Below are positions 53,248-61,761 of a DNA stretch of 64,000 bases, piece by piece; the first letter of the stretch is position 1, and every line of letters starts with the position of its first letter. A program made the position numbers and the translations under genes. The notes beneath the pieces are model-generated. The model did no database searches. It was not told the DNA's origin and worked only from the letters and a program-made list of their open reading frames with translations. The DNA is from Bradyrhizobium sp. MOS003 (lineage in GTDB: Bacteria > Pseudomonadota > Alphaproteobacteria > Rhizobiales > Xanthobacteraceae): positions 28,911 to 92,910 of the forward strand of contig NZ_PYFW01000013.1 of assembly GCF_003020125.1 (NCBI RefSeq). Reading direction: 5' to 3'.

Positions 53248-54090
53248 CTAGGCCAGATACCGCGCCAGATAGCCTTCCATCGCATAAAGCGCGCAGAGTG
53301 CGAGACTCGACCACACCGCGGCGCTGAAATACAAGAACATCCAGGTCAGCTCGCCCTTCCAATGCGCGATGTCGTGGGTCACCACCCAGCGCGTCGAGAC
53401 GTCGTGCAGGCCTTCGAGGAAGCCCAGGAACCTGTTGCCCTCGGCGTGCCCTGCCCGCCAGCGGCTGAGATACATCGGCACGTCGACGGTGACGAGGAAG
53501 GCGAGAAAGCAGGCGATGCCGACGATGCCCGACATCAGCGCCCAGCGCACCACGCCCTGGAATTCCGGCATCAGGCGGCACAGCGCGATGCCCGCGAGGA
53601 AGAAGGTCACCGCCCACAGCGAGTTCTCGATCGCGTTGTAGAGGAAATTCGTCGTCACCACCGCGTACCAGGAGAAACCCTCCGCGATGACGATGATGGG
53701 CACGATCACGAGCGCGATGTTCATCGCGGTCTCGGCGCCCGTCATCTTGCCGAGCTGATGCAGGATGATGGCCCATTGCGCGACGAAGCAGAGCTCGGCC
53801 ACGGTCGCGACGGTGCGGCCAACGACGACGCTCGACAGCCAGGTGTCGAACAGGCAGATGCGCTGCACGTCGGCGCGCGGCAGGAACGAGCGGAACGCGC
53901 AGCCGAATACATAGCCGGCGCACAGCAGCAACATCAGGCCGATGTCCGAGCCGCCGCTGAGGCTGCCCGCAGGCGTCGGGTAGAATTCGCGGTACAGCAT
54001 GAACCACACCAGGATGTTGGCGCCGCTGACGAGTGTGAGGGATCCCCACCACCACGCGAGGGGATTTGACCGCGCCTGCCACTGCAACAT
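53248..54090 (-). CDS. Multi-spanning membrane protein, unknown
   Basis: A 280-residue protein with about seven or eight hydrophobic segments and short loops. The segments include GSLTLVSGANILVWFMLY near the N-terminus and ALVIVPIIVIAEGFSWYAVV in the middle. A conserved-looking loop (VDVPMYLSRWRAGHAEGNRFL) precedes HDIAHWKGELTWMFLYFS. No transport signature is visible and I recognise no family. The start at 54090 follows GGAGCGG. Its upstream region is shared with the IclR gene transcribed the other way. Confidence 0.8.
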   Translation of the reverse strand: MLQWQARSNPLAWWWGSLTLVSGANILVWFMLYREFYPTPAGSLSGGSDIGLMLLLCAGYVFGCAFRSFLPRADVQRICLFDTWLSSVVVGRTVATVAELCFVAQWAIILHQLGKMTGAETAMNIALVIVPIIVIAEGFSWYAVVTTNFLYNAIENSLWAVTFFLAGIALCRLMPEFQGVVRWALMSGIVGIACFLAFLVTVDVPMYLSRWRAGHAEGNRFLGFLEGLHDVSTRWVVTHDIAHWKGELTWMFLYFSAAVWSSLALCALYAMEGYLARYLA

Positions 54091-54220
54091 GAACCGCTCC
54101 GCAAAATTATCTATCTGACAAGCCGTCGTAATAATCCTGTCACAGGAGGGCATCCAATCAAAATCCGTGTGTTCGGCCCGCCCGGTGCGTCCTTCACCGA
54201 CGATATCGAGGCAGTACGAC

Positions 54221-54250
54221 TGTCCACATATCGGACAATTTATCCGATAT
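54221..54250. promoter_or_regulatory. Overlapping dyads upstream of the IclR gene
   Basis: TGTCC-N7-GGACA occupies 54221-54237, and ATATCGGA-N7-TCCGATAT, with perfect eight-base arms, occupies 54228-54250. A further TGGACAGA and CTGTCTGA follow at about 54273-54290. The cluster lies 48-77 bases before the regulator's start, so autoregulation is likely. Confidence 0.62.
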
Positions 54251-54297
54251 GATCGAATCTATTGGACAGACGTGGTTTCACTGTCTGATATTCGGGA

Positions 54298-55182
54298 ATG
54301 GCCCCGAGAGATCCATCCAGACCACGACATCCGCCCTCCTCCGCCGCCGCCGTGCTGGCGGAAAGCGTCGATGACGCCGCCTTCGCCACAACGCTGGCGA
54401 AGGGGCTGGTCGTGCTCGAGGCGTTCAAGGCGGGAAGTACATTGCTCGGCAACATGGAGCTGTCGACGCTGACGGGCATCCCGCGTCCGACGGTGGCGCG
54501 GCTGACCCACACGCTGGCCGAGCTCGGCTACCTCCGCTACGACGCCGAGCGGGCCAAGTACCGCGTCGGTGCGCGGGCGCTGCGGATCGCCCATCCCCTG
54601 CTTGCCGGAATGCAATTCCGCCAGATGGCGCGGCCCATGATGCAGGAGCTGGCGCTCAGCGTCCGCGGCACGGTCTCGATCGGCCTGCTCGACGCGACAT
54701 CGATGATCTATGTCGAGACCGCGCGCTCCGGCGATGTCGGGCCGCACGCGCCCGACATCGGCATGCCGATTCCCGTGGTGATGACCGCCATGGGACGCGC
54801 CGCCGCAGCGACCTTGCCGCCGGCCGATTTAGACCGGCTCGAACGAAACATCGCCGCCGAAGACGGCGAGCTGTGGTCGGCGTTTCGCGACAAATACCGG
54901 GCCGGAATCGCGCAAAGCAAAAGCCGCGGCTTCTGCACCTGCTGGGGCGAGTACATGGCCTCGATCCATGCCGTCGCCGCGCCGCTGTTTCACGCCGGCG
55001 AATCGAGGCAGTCGTTCTCGATCAATTGCGGCATCCCCGCCTTCCGGCTCCAGCCGGGCCAGCTGGAGGCCGAGATCGGTCCGCGCATCGCCGCGCTCGC
55101 CGACAGCATCCGCGCCATCGTCGGACAGGCAGAGCCCGCGCCGCCGCGCAAAGCCGGGAAAATCACGAGCGGCAGGGCATAA
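54298..55182 (+). CDS. IclR family transcriptional regulator
   Basis: A 294-residue regulator. After a proline-rich N-terminal stretch of about 30 residues, the IclR winged helix (LAKGLVVLEAFKAGSTLLGN and RPTVARLTHTLAELGYL) occupies about 32-95. The GAF-like effector domain includes SIGLLDATSMIYVETARSG and SINCGIPAF. One base separates its stop from the CoA-transferase start, so it heads that operon. The start could be slightly further downstream, but no better codon is obvious. Confidence 0.9.
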   Translation: MAPRDPSRPRHPPSSAAAVLAESVDDAAFATTLAKGLVVLEAFKAGSTLLGNMELSTLTGIPRPTVARLTHTLAELGYLRYDAERAKYRVGARALRIAHPLLAGMQFRQMARPMMQELALSVRGTVSIGLLDATSMIYVETARSGDVGPHAPDIGMPIPVVMTAMGRAAAATLPPADLDRLERNIAAEDGELWSAFRDKYRAGIAQSKSRGFCTCWGEYMASIHAVAAPLFHAGESRQSFSINCGIPAFRLQPGQLEAEIGPRIAALADSIRAIVGQAEPAPPRKAGKITSGRA

Positions 55183-55183
55183 G

Positions 55184-56380
55184 ATGGCTGGACCGCTCGA
55201 AGGCCTGAAGGTTCTCGACATCGCGACCATCATCGCGGCGCCCTTTGCAGCAACGCTACTGGCCGACTACGGCGCCGAGGTGCTCAAGATCGAGATGCCG
55301 GGGACCGGTGACGGCGTACGCTCGTTTCCGCCGTTCAAGGACGGCAAGCCGCTGTGGTGGAAGGCGGCCAATCGCAACAAGAAGTTCGCCACGCTCGATC
55401 TGCGCACGCCGGACGGACTTGCACTGTTCAAGCAGCTGCTTCCGCGCTTCGACGTACTGATCGAGAATTTCCGTCCGGGAACGCTCGATCGCTGGGGCCT
55501 GTCGAGGGAGGTACTGTGGTCGATCCAGCCGCGCCTCGTGATCCTGCGCGCCACCGCCTTCGGGCAGGACGGGCCCTATCGCGAGCGGCCCGGATTTGCG
55601 CGCATCTTCGAGGCCATGGGCGGGCTCACCTACATCACCGGCGAGAGCGACGGCGAACCGACCCATCCGGGTTACCCGATCGGGGATTCGATCGGCGGCC
55701 TGTTCGGCGCCGTCGGCGTGCTCGCGGCGCTGTGGAAACGGGCGCGCGACCCCGATGCGCCGGGCGAGGAAATTGATCTCTCGCTGACGGAAGCAACCTT
55801 CCGCCTGCTCGACGTCCTCGCCATCGAGCACGACCAGCTCGGCACCGTTCGCAGCCGCATCGGCAATGCCAACGGCTATTCGGCGCCGGCCGCCGTGTTC
55901 CGCACCAGCGACGATCACTGGGTGACGCTGGCGGGGTCGACCAACGCGCTGTTTGCCGCGAACTGCCGGGCGATCGAACGGCCCGACCTGATCACCGATC
56001 CGCGCTTTGCCAGCAACGACCGGCGCGTCCGGCACGCCGCCGAGCTCAACGACATCTTCGCCGGCTGGTGTGCCGCAAATCCCCTCGAAATCGTCCTCGC
56101 GCGATTCAACGCCGCGCAGGGCACGCTCGCTCCGATCTATTCGATCGACCAGATCGCCGACGACCCGCAGGTGAAGGCGCGCGAGGTCATCACCCGCGTC
56201 CCCGACCGGGATTTCGGCACGGTTGCGATGGCCAACGTCGTCCCGCGCTTCACCAATGATCCCGCGCAGATGCGCCACGCCGCCGGCGACGTCGGCCAGG
56301 ACAATGACGAGGTGTTTCGGAACTGGCTCGGCCTGTCCGACCAGGAGGTCGAAAGGCTCACCGAGCGAAAGGTGATCTGA
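55184..56380 (+). CDS. CaiB/BaiF family (class III) CoA transferase
   Basis: A 398-residue CoA transferase. The N-terminus GLKVLDIATIIAAPFAATLLADYGAEV is the family hallmark. ENFRPGTLDRWGL follows, and the catalytic Asp168 sits in GYPIGDSIGG, the position that forms an aspartyl-CoA thioester in formyl-CoA transferase. Enzymes of this class move CoA between carboxylic acids. The downstream genes encode two different binding proteins, so it likely activates an imported acid. The start at 55184 follows the IclR stop by one base. Confidence 0.92.
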   Translation: MAGPLEGLKVLDIATIIAAPFAATLLADYGAEVLKIEMPGTGDGVRSFPPFKDGKPLWWKAANRNKKFATLDLRTPDGLALFKQLLPRFDVLIENFRPGTLDRWGLSREVLWSIQPRLVILRATAFGQDGPYRERPGFARIFEAMGGLTYITGESDGEPTHPGYPIGDSIGGLFGAVGVLAALWKRARDPDAPGEEIDLSLTEATFRLLDVLAIEHDQLGTVRSRIGNANGYSAPAAVFRTSDDHWVTLAGSTNALFAANCRAIERPDLITDPRFASNDRRVRHAAELNDIFAGWCAANPLEIVLARFNAAQGTLAPIYSIDQIADDPQVKAREVITRVPDRDFGTVAMANVVPRFTNDPAQMRHAAGDVGQDNDEVFRNWLGLSDQEVERLTERKVI

Positions 56381-56434
56381 GCGCAACGACAAGACCAATA
56401 AAAAGCAGACAAGAAAATGGGGAGGAAGAAGACA

Positions 56435-57421
56435 GTGACATCATTCAAGGTCACACGCAGAACCCTGCTGGGCACGCTCGCAGGCGGACTGGTCGCGGGC
56501 TCGAGCCTGTCGGTCCAGGCCGACGATGCATGGCCGACGCGCCTGGTGCGGCTGATCTCGCCCTACGGTCCCGGCGGCTCCAACGACATCTCGCTCCGCC
56601 TTCTGGCCGAGGAGTTCGGCCGCAGCCTGCGTCAGCAGTTCATCGTCGAGAACAAGCCGGGTGCCGGCACCCGCATCGCCAACGACATGGTCGCCCATGC
56701 GCCGGGCGACGGCTACACCCTTCTCTACGTCGCGGCCCCCTACGCGACCGCCGAGGCGCTGTTCGGCAAGCTGACCTATGACCGCAAGGATTTGCAGCCG
56801 GTCGCGATGGTCGTGGTCGCGCCGCTGTTCCTCATCATCAGCGCCGATGCGCCGTTCAAGACGCTCCCCGAGCTGATCGCCTATGGCAAGTCGAAACCGG
56901 ACGGGCTGACCTTCGCCTCTCCCGGCGCCGGCTCGCAGCCGCACCTCGCCGGAGAGCTGCTGTTCCGCGACGCCGGCGTCAAGGGTCTCAACATTCCGTT
57001 CCGGGGCGATGCCGCCTCCTACACCGAGCTGCTCGCCGGTCGCGTCGACGCCACGCTGACGGCGCTTCCGACTGCCCTGCCCTACATCCAGAGCGGCAAG
57101 TTCACCGTGCTCGGCGTCGCCTCGGCCGAGCGCAGCGCGCTCTACCCGCAGGCACTGACCCTGCGCGAGCAGGGCTTTCCCAACGTGGCCGCGGCGGGCT
57201 GGTACGGCTTCATGGCGCCCGCCACGACGCCGCGCGCGATCGTCGACAAATTCCAGACTGAAGTTCTGCGCGCGCTCGCCGAGCCCGCGATCAAGGACAA
57301 GCTGACCGCCCAGGGCCTCGAAGTACGCGCCGGCACCGCGGCCGAGTTCGGCCAGTTCATCGACGCCGAGACCCAGAAATGGACCAAGCTGATCCGCGAC
57401 GCTGGTCTCAAGGGCGAATGA
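56435..57421 (+). CDS. Bug family (TctC-like) binding protein
   Basis: A 328-residue exported protein. A twin-arginine-like signal (TRRTLLGTLAGGLVAG) precedes DDAWPTRLVRLISPYGPGGS and NKPGAGTRIANDMVAHAPGDGYT, the signature of Bug proteins. GTG at 56435 is favoured because GGGGAGGAAG lies just before it. The ATG at 56417 precedes that ribosome site. It follows the CoA transferase by 54 bases. The likely ligand is the carboxylate used by that enzyme. Confidence 0.9.
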   Translation: MTSFKVTRRTLLGTLAGGLVAGSSLSVQADDAWPTRLVRLISPYGPGGSNDISLRLLAEEFGRSLRQQFIVENKPGAGTRIANDMVAHAPGDGYTLLYVAAPYATAEALFGKLTYDRKDLQPVAMVVVAPLFLIISADAPFKTLPELIAYGKSKPDGLTFASPGAGSQPHLAGELLFRDAGVKGLNIPFRGDAASYTELLAGRVDATLTALPTALPYIQSGKFTVLGVASAERSALYPQALTLREQGFPNVAAAGWYGFMAPATTPRAIVDKFQTEVLRALAEPAIKDKLTAQGLEVRAGTAAEFGQFIDAETQKWTKLIRDAGLKGE

Positions 57422-57440
57422 CAATCGGGAAGGACCGGAC

Positions 57441-58661
57441 ATGACAAGCACTCTCTTCAAACACATCGCGGCCTCCGCATTGCTTCTCGCGCTGTCGCTC
57501 CCAGCAGCGCAGGCGCAGAAGAAATACGACGTCGGCGCGTCCGACACCGCGATCAAGGTCGGCCAGACCGTGCCGCTCAGCGGCCCGGCCTCGGCCTATG
57601 CCGTAATCGGCAAGACCCAGGCCGCCTATATGAAGATGATCAACGACGAGGGCGGCGTGAACGGCCGCAAGGTCGAGCTGATCCAGTACGACGATGCCTA
57701 TTCGCCGCCGAAGACGGTGGAGCAGACCCGCAAGCTGGTCGAAAGCGACGAGGTGCTGCTGACGTTCCAGATCATCGGCACCGCGCCGAACGTCGCCGTG
57801 CAGAAATATCTCAACGCCAAGAAGATCCCTCAGCTGTTCGCGGCGACCGGCGCGGCGCGCTTCACCGATCCCAAGAACTTTCCCTGGACCATGGGCTTCA
57901 ACCCCTCCTACCTCGTCGAGGGCCGGATCTACGCGCAATATCTGCTGAAGAACCATCCGAACGCCAGGATCGGCGTGCTCTACCAGAACGACGACCTCGG
58001 CAAGGATTATCTCGCCGGCATCAAGGCCGGCCTCGGCGACAAGGCGAAGATGATCGTGGCCGAGACGTCCTACGAGATCACCGAGCCGACCATCGACTCG
58101 CAGATCCTGCGGCTGAAAGATGCCGGCGCCGACGTGCTGTTCAGCGCCACGACGCCGAAGCAGGCGGCGCAGGCGATCAAGAAGGTCGCCGAGATCGGCT
58201 GGAAGCCGCTGCACATCATCGACATCAACGCCTCCTCGGTCAGCGCCGTACTGAAACCGGCGGGCCTGGAAAATTCCAAGGGCGTCGTCAGCGTCGGCTA
58301 CGTCAAGGATGCCGCCGATCCCGAATGGAAGGACGATGCCGGCATGAAGCGCTACCTCGCCTTCATGGCAAAATACTATCCCGAGGGCGACAAGGATTCG
58401 AACCTGAACGTCTACGGCTACATCACGGCCCAGCTCCTGGTGCAGGTGTTGAAGCAATGCGGCGACGATCTGACCCGCGACAACGTGATGCGGCAAGCTG
58501 CCAACCTCAAGAACGTCGTGCTCGACCTGACGCTGCCGGGGATCTCCGTCACGACCTCGCCGACCGACTATCGCGTCAACAAGCAGTTCCAGATGGTGCA
58601 GTTCGACGGCCAGCGCTGGCAGAAGCTCGGCGACATCGTGACCGACGAAGCCAAGGAGTGA
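57441..58661 (+). CDS. ABC transporter substrate-binding protein (branched-chain amino acid type)
   Basis: A 406-residue periplasmic binding protein. The signal peptide ends PAAQAQ. IKVGQTVPLSGPASAYAVIG opens the Peripla_BP_6 fold. VNGRKVELIQYDDAYSPPKT and TFQIIGTAPNVAVQKYLN are typical of the group that binds aromatic and aliphatic acids in rhizobia. It is 19 bases after the Bug gene, so one operon carries two unrelated binding proteins and no permease. The REP-like element at 58690 lies directly behind it and may close the transcript. Confidence 0.92.
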   Translation: MTSTLFKHIAASALLLALSLPAAQAQKKYDVGASDTAIKVGQTVPLSGPASAYAVIGKTQAAYMKMINDEGGVNGRKVELIQYDDAYSPPKTVEQTRKLVESDEVLLTFQIIGTAPNVAVQKYLNAKKIPQLFAATGAARFTDPKNFPWTMGFNPSYLVEGRIYAQYLLKNHPNARIGVLYQNDDLGKDYLAGIKAGLGDKAKMIVAETSYEITEPTIDSQILRLKDAGADVLFSATTPKQAAQAIKKVAEIGWKPLHIIDINASSVSAVLKPAGLENSKGVVSVGYVKDAADPEWKDDAGMKRYLAFMAKYYPEGDKDSNLNVYGYITAQLLVQVLKQCGDDLTRDNVMRQAANLKNVVLDLTLPGISVTTSPTDYRVNKQFQMVQFDGQRWQKLGDIVTDEAKE

Positions 58662-58689
58662 GTTTGCCGGTCAATTCTATCATCTGTTC

Positions 58690-58773
58690 TGGCCGGGGCT
58701 TGCCCCGGCCATCCATGTGGCGCCGCATGGGAGGGAAGACGCGGATGCCCGGGTCAAGCCCGGGCATGACGAC
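58690..58773. repeat. REP-like palindromic repeat, family A, copy 2
   Basis: GGCCGGGGCTTGCCCCGGCC with CATCCATGTGG is mirrored by GCGGATGCCCGGGTCAAGCC and CGGGCATGACGAC. Arms, spacing and ends correspond to the copy at 12652-12738. It lies between the convergent binding protein and SRPBCC genes, the same type of location as the first copy. Confidence 0.8.
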
Positions 58774-58809
58774 TGAGAGCGTGGACGGCAAGCCGTACGG
58801 TCCGCGCCC

Positions 58810-59301
58810 TCACCTCTTCATCCCCGCCACATAGGCCGCCAGCTTGTCCAGCGTCTGGTAGCCGTATTCCACGGCGCCGAAGCCGATCATGCCGTCGCGC
58901 TGCGCGGTGCTCGAGGCCAGCTGGCGCATCATCAGCACGGTCTTGCCGTTGCTCTGCTCGGCAAAGGTCAGGGTAAAGCGGAACATGCCGGGATCCTCGT
59001 CCTGGTCGACGCCGTGATCCATTTCCATCAGCGATGGTCGCTCGATGCGGCGGAAGCGCATGCGGTTTGGATAGACCGTGCCGTCGGGGCCGATCATGTT
59101 GAAACGCCAGACGCCGCCGACGCGGACGTCGATCTCGAAGGTCTCGACCTTGAATCCCTTCGGCCCGAACCATTGCGGCAGATGCTTGGGGTCGGACCAC
59201 GCCTCGAACACCAGATCGCGCGGCGCGTCGATCACGCGCGACATCACGATCTCGCGGTCGAGCGACCATTGCGACAGAGCGGGATTGGCAGAACTCGTCA
59301 T
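58810..59301 (-). CDS. SRPBCC/AHSA1 domain protein
   Basis: A 163-residue START-like protein. VMSRVIDAPRDLVFEAWSDP followed by HLPQWFGPKGFKV is the standard activator-of-Hsp90-homologue-1-like opening, and YGYQTLDKLAAYV closes it. Bacterial members bind hydrophobic small molecules. The ATG overlaps the stop of the ArsR gene upstream as ATGA. ArsR-SRPBCC pairs are a frequent bacterial arrangement in which the regulator controls the pair. Confidence 0.92.
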   Translation of the reverse strand: MTSSANPALSQWSLDREIVMSRVIDAPRDLVFEAWSDPKHLPQWFGPKGFKVETFEIDVRVGGVWRFNMIGPDGTVYPNRMRFRRIERPSLMEMDHGVDQDEDPGMFRFTLTFAEQSNGKTVLMMRQLASSTAQRDGMIGFGAVEYGYQTLDKLAAYVAGMKR

Positions 59302-59684
59302 GACTTGGCACCTTTCCGTTTGCTTGTTCGGGACGGCTTTCCAGCCGGCTCCCTCTCCTTCTTGAGCTTCAACACATAGGCCTCGAACCGGTCGAGCCGC
59401 GCCTCCCAGATCGCGCGTTGCTGCTGGAACCAATCCTCCGCGCCGAGCAGCGCGTCCGGGCTGAGGCGGCAGGTGCGCACGCGGCCGGATTTCTCCGACA
59501 GCAGCAGCCCGCTCGTCTCCAGCACATGGATGTGTTTCATGAAACTGGGCAGCGCCATGTCGAAGGGATCGGCGAGCTCGCCGACGGAGGCCTCGCCGGC
59601 ACACAATCGCATCACGATCGCCCGCCTTGTGGGGTCGGCAAGCGCTGCGAAAACGTGGTCGAGCCGGGATAATTGGTTAGCCAT
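59298..59684 (-). CDS. ArsR family transcriptional regulator
   Basis: A 128-residue winged-helix regulator (FAALADPTRRAIVMRLCAGEA, SFMKHIHVLETSGLL). It lacks the ELCVCD metal motif of metal sensors and belongs to the SdpR-like branch that often precedes AHSA1 genes. The C-terminus is a basic tail (KKEREPAGKPSRTSKRKGAK). One copy of a repeated dyad covers its start codon and another lies 51 bases upstream, so strong autoregulation is expected. Confidence 0.92.
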   Translation of the reverse strand: MANQLSRLDHVFAALADPTRRAIVMRLCAGEASVGELADPFDMALPSFMKHIHVLETSGLLLSEKSGRVRTCRLSPDALLGAEDWFQQQRAIWEARLDRFEAYVLKLKKEREPAGKPSRTSKRKGAKS

Positions 59685-59743
59685 GAAGCTAACTATAGGG
59701 CCATCTTCGCCCCGGCGTCAAGGATTGTTAGCTCAATGGCTAA
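59677..59743. promoter_or_regulatory. Tandem operators TTAGC-N6-GCTAA for the ArsR regulator
   Basis: TTAGC-CATGAA-GCTAA at 59677-59692 contains the regulator's start codon (59682-59684 on the minus strand). TTAGC-TCAATG-GCTAA at 59728-59743 repeats the dyad exactly, with centres 51 bases apart, close to five helical turns. Identical arms in two copies around the promoter are strong evidence for a regulator site. Confidence 0.8.
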
Positions 59744-59782
59744 GTAATTATTCTGCGCCGCACAGGCGGAACTCAAACAGAA

Positions 59783-59807
59783 AAAGCCCCGGCTGGGCCG
59801 GGGCTTT
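59783..59807 (-). terminator. Rho-independent terminator of the porin gene
   Basis: AAAGCCCCGGC and GCCGGGGCTTT are perfect 11-base arms around TGG. In minus-strand orientation the stem is followed by a run of T residues (TTTTT). It lies 28 bases beyond the stop of the outer membrane protein gene. Confidence 0.9.
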
Positions 59808-59834
59808 CCACGTCATGGCTAACTGCGATGAAGC

Positions 59835-60668
59835 TCAGTACCTGGCGACGACCGGTCCGCCGAACTTGTAGTTCACGCCGACCCGCACGATGTTCGACTT
59901 GAGGTCGACCGAGTGCGTGAAGACGTTGGTCGGGAAGCCGGTGGCGGGCACGAACGCGGCCAGATTGGTGCTGGTCACGCTGGCCCGGCCGAGATCGACG
60001 TAGAGGTACTCGGCTTTCAGCGACCAACCGCCGCCGAAGGCGTATTCGGTGCCGACGCCGGCAGTCCAGCCGATTCGGGTATCGCGGATTGCCGCGGACT
60101 CGGTCGCAGCCGCGAACGTATCGGTAAAGTTGAAATTGCCCTTCACCTCGGCGATCGCCGCACCGCCGGTGGCATAGATCAACCACGTCGGAGCCGCCAG
60201 GAATCCGATCCGGCCGCGGATGGTGGCGAGCCAATCGGCCGAGACCGACGAATTGACGGTGAAGCCGGTCGGTGCGCAGCAGGGATAGAGCGCCGATCCG
60301 CTTGCGCTGCCCTTGAAGCCGAAATAGTTGATGTCGCCTTCCAGGCCGAGCACGGCTTGGTTGATCTGCCAGTTATACCCCGCGGTGAAGCCTCCGGTCA
60401 CGCTGGAGCTATTGACGCCCTGGGCACCGACCGCGTTGACGGCGGGGACGCTGCTGGCGGCGAAATAGCCCGCCGGCGAATACACCGTCGAAGTGGTCAG
60501 GTCGGCGCTGCCCCACTGCCCGCCGACATTGCCGCCGACGTAGAAGCCGGTCCAGTTGTAGACTGGCGCCATCGCCGGCGACTTGGTGTAGTGCGCCGCG
60601 AGGTCGGCGGCCTGCACGGAGGCGGTGCCGAGCACAAGCGATGCGGCCACCAGCAAAAATTTCTTCAT
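59835..60668 (-). CDS. Outer membrane beta-barrel protein (Omp25/Omp31-like)
   Basis: A 277-residue protein. The signal peptide KKFLLVAASLVLGTASVQA is followed by AADLAAHYTKSPAMAPVYNW and TGFYVGGNVGGQWG, the usual opening of rhizobial Omp25/Omp31-like barrels. Alternating strands lead to AEYLYVDLG and a C-terminal VRVGVNYKFGGPVVARY ending in an aromatic residue, the assembly signal. ATG at 60668 follows GGAGACTGGA. It has its own strong terminator and is probably expressed alone as an abundant surface protein. Confidence 0.92.
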   Translation of the reverse strand: MKKFLLVAASLVLGTASVQAADLAAHYTKSPAMAPVYNWTGFYVGGNVGGQWGSADLTTSTVYSPAGYFAASSVPAVNAVGAQGVNSSSVTGGFTAGYNWQINQAVLGLEGDINYFGFKGSASGSALYPCCAPTGFTVNSSVSADWLATIRGRIGFLAAPTWLIYATGGAAIAEVKGNFNFTDTFAAATESAAIRDTRIGWTAGVGTEYAFGGGWSLKAEYLYVDLGRASVTSTNLAAFVPATGFPTNVFTHSVDLKSNIVRVGVNYKFGGPVVARY

Positions 60669-60940
60669 TCCAGTCTCCATGCCTCACGCGATCGACCTCG
60701 CGCTTCGAATGCGCGGGTCGAAGGCTACCGGCGCAGTCAGGGCATAGGGCGCGCGCCGCTGCTCGTCTTGGGCTGCGGCGAAGTTCGCAAGGACTGTGAC
60801 GTAATGTGCCTCTCAGATCGTGCGAACGAATGACCGGTGTGACCGTGGAGCCACGCCTCATCCATCATCAGCGGCGCGCAACGCACGCCCGTGTCGCATC
60901 GCGACAACGCCACCGGACACATGCTTCGAGACTGCGCACG

Positions 60941-61645
60941 TCAGACTGAGCGCGTCAGCCCGCCGTCGACGCGGATGTTCTGGCCGGTGATGTAGGCAGC
61001 GCCCTCGGAGGCCAGGAACGAGATCGTCGCGGCGATCTCCTCGACCTTGCCGTAGCGCTTCATCGGCACGCTGTCGCGGCGCGAATCCTGCTGCGGCAGG
61101 CTGTCGATCCAGCCCGGCAGGACGTTGTTCATGCGGATGTTGTCGGCCGCAAGGGCGTCGGTGAAGATCTTGGTGAATGCGGCGAGCCCTGCGCGAAACA
61201 CCGCCGAGGTCGGGAACATCGCGCTCGGCTCGAACGCCCAGGCCGTCGAGATGTTGATGATGACGCCACTCTGTTGCGCCTGCATGATCGGCGTCACCAG
61301 CCGCGTTGGGCGGATCACGTTCAAGAGATAGGTGTCGAGGCCGGTGTGCCACTGCTCGTCTGTAATCTCGGTGATGGGTGCACGCGGCCCGTGGCCGGCG
61401 CTGTTGACGAGCACGTCGATCCGTCCCCATTTGGCCATGGCGCCGTCGACGAGGCGCTTCACATCGTCATTCTCCTTGTTGGAGCCGGTGACGCCGAGCC
61501 CGCCGAGTTCGGCGGCGAGCGCCTCGCCCTTGCCGGAGGACGACAGGATCGCGACGCGAAACCCGTCCGCTGCCAGCCGCCGCGCAGCCCCCGCCCCCAT
61601 GCCGCTGCCGCCGGCGGTAACGAGCGCAACCTTCTCTGCTGCCAT
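60941..61645 (-). CDS. SDR-fold protein with a substituted catalytic site
   Basis: A 234-residue SDR-like protein. TAGGSGMGAGAARRLAADGF is a good cofactor motif, VNSAGHGPRAP replaces NNAG, and the C-terminus GQNIRVDGGLTRSV is standard. The catalytic YxxxK is absent, however. The corresponding stretch FPTSAVFRAGLAAFTK has Ser where Tyr is expected and Arg in place of Lys. It may be a non-enzymatic or differently working SDR; the reading frame is intact, so this is not simply decay. No operon partner is evident. Confidence 0.85.
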   Translation of the reverse strand: MAAEKVALVTAGGSGMGAGAARRLAADGFRVAILSSSGKGEALAAELGGLGVTGSNKENDDVKRLVDGAMAKWGRIDVLVNSAGHGPRAPITEITDEQWHTGLDTYLLNVIRPTRLVTPIMQAQQSGVIINISTAWAFEPSAMFPTSAVFRAGLAAFTKIFTDALAADNIRMNNVLPGWIDSLPQQDSRRDSVPMKRYGKVEEIAATISFLASEGAAYITGQNIRVDGGLTRSV

Positions 61646-61761
61646 GACCGATCATCCCTTCAGTTGAGGCGAGCCGCAGGCTCGGCCTATCATGCGGCCT
61701 TCTACAGCCAGACCTGTCGGCAGGTCCATGGTGGAAGGACCTACCTCATGAGCAAAGCGAG

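Noticed and set aside
53138..54082. 314-codon minus-strand frame overlapping the membrane protein
   Set aside because: Arginine- and histidine-rich shadow frame. The alternative frame 53248-54090 encodes a clean series of membrane helices.
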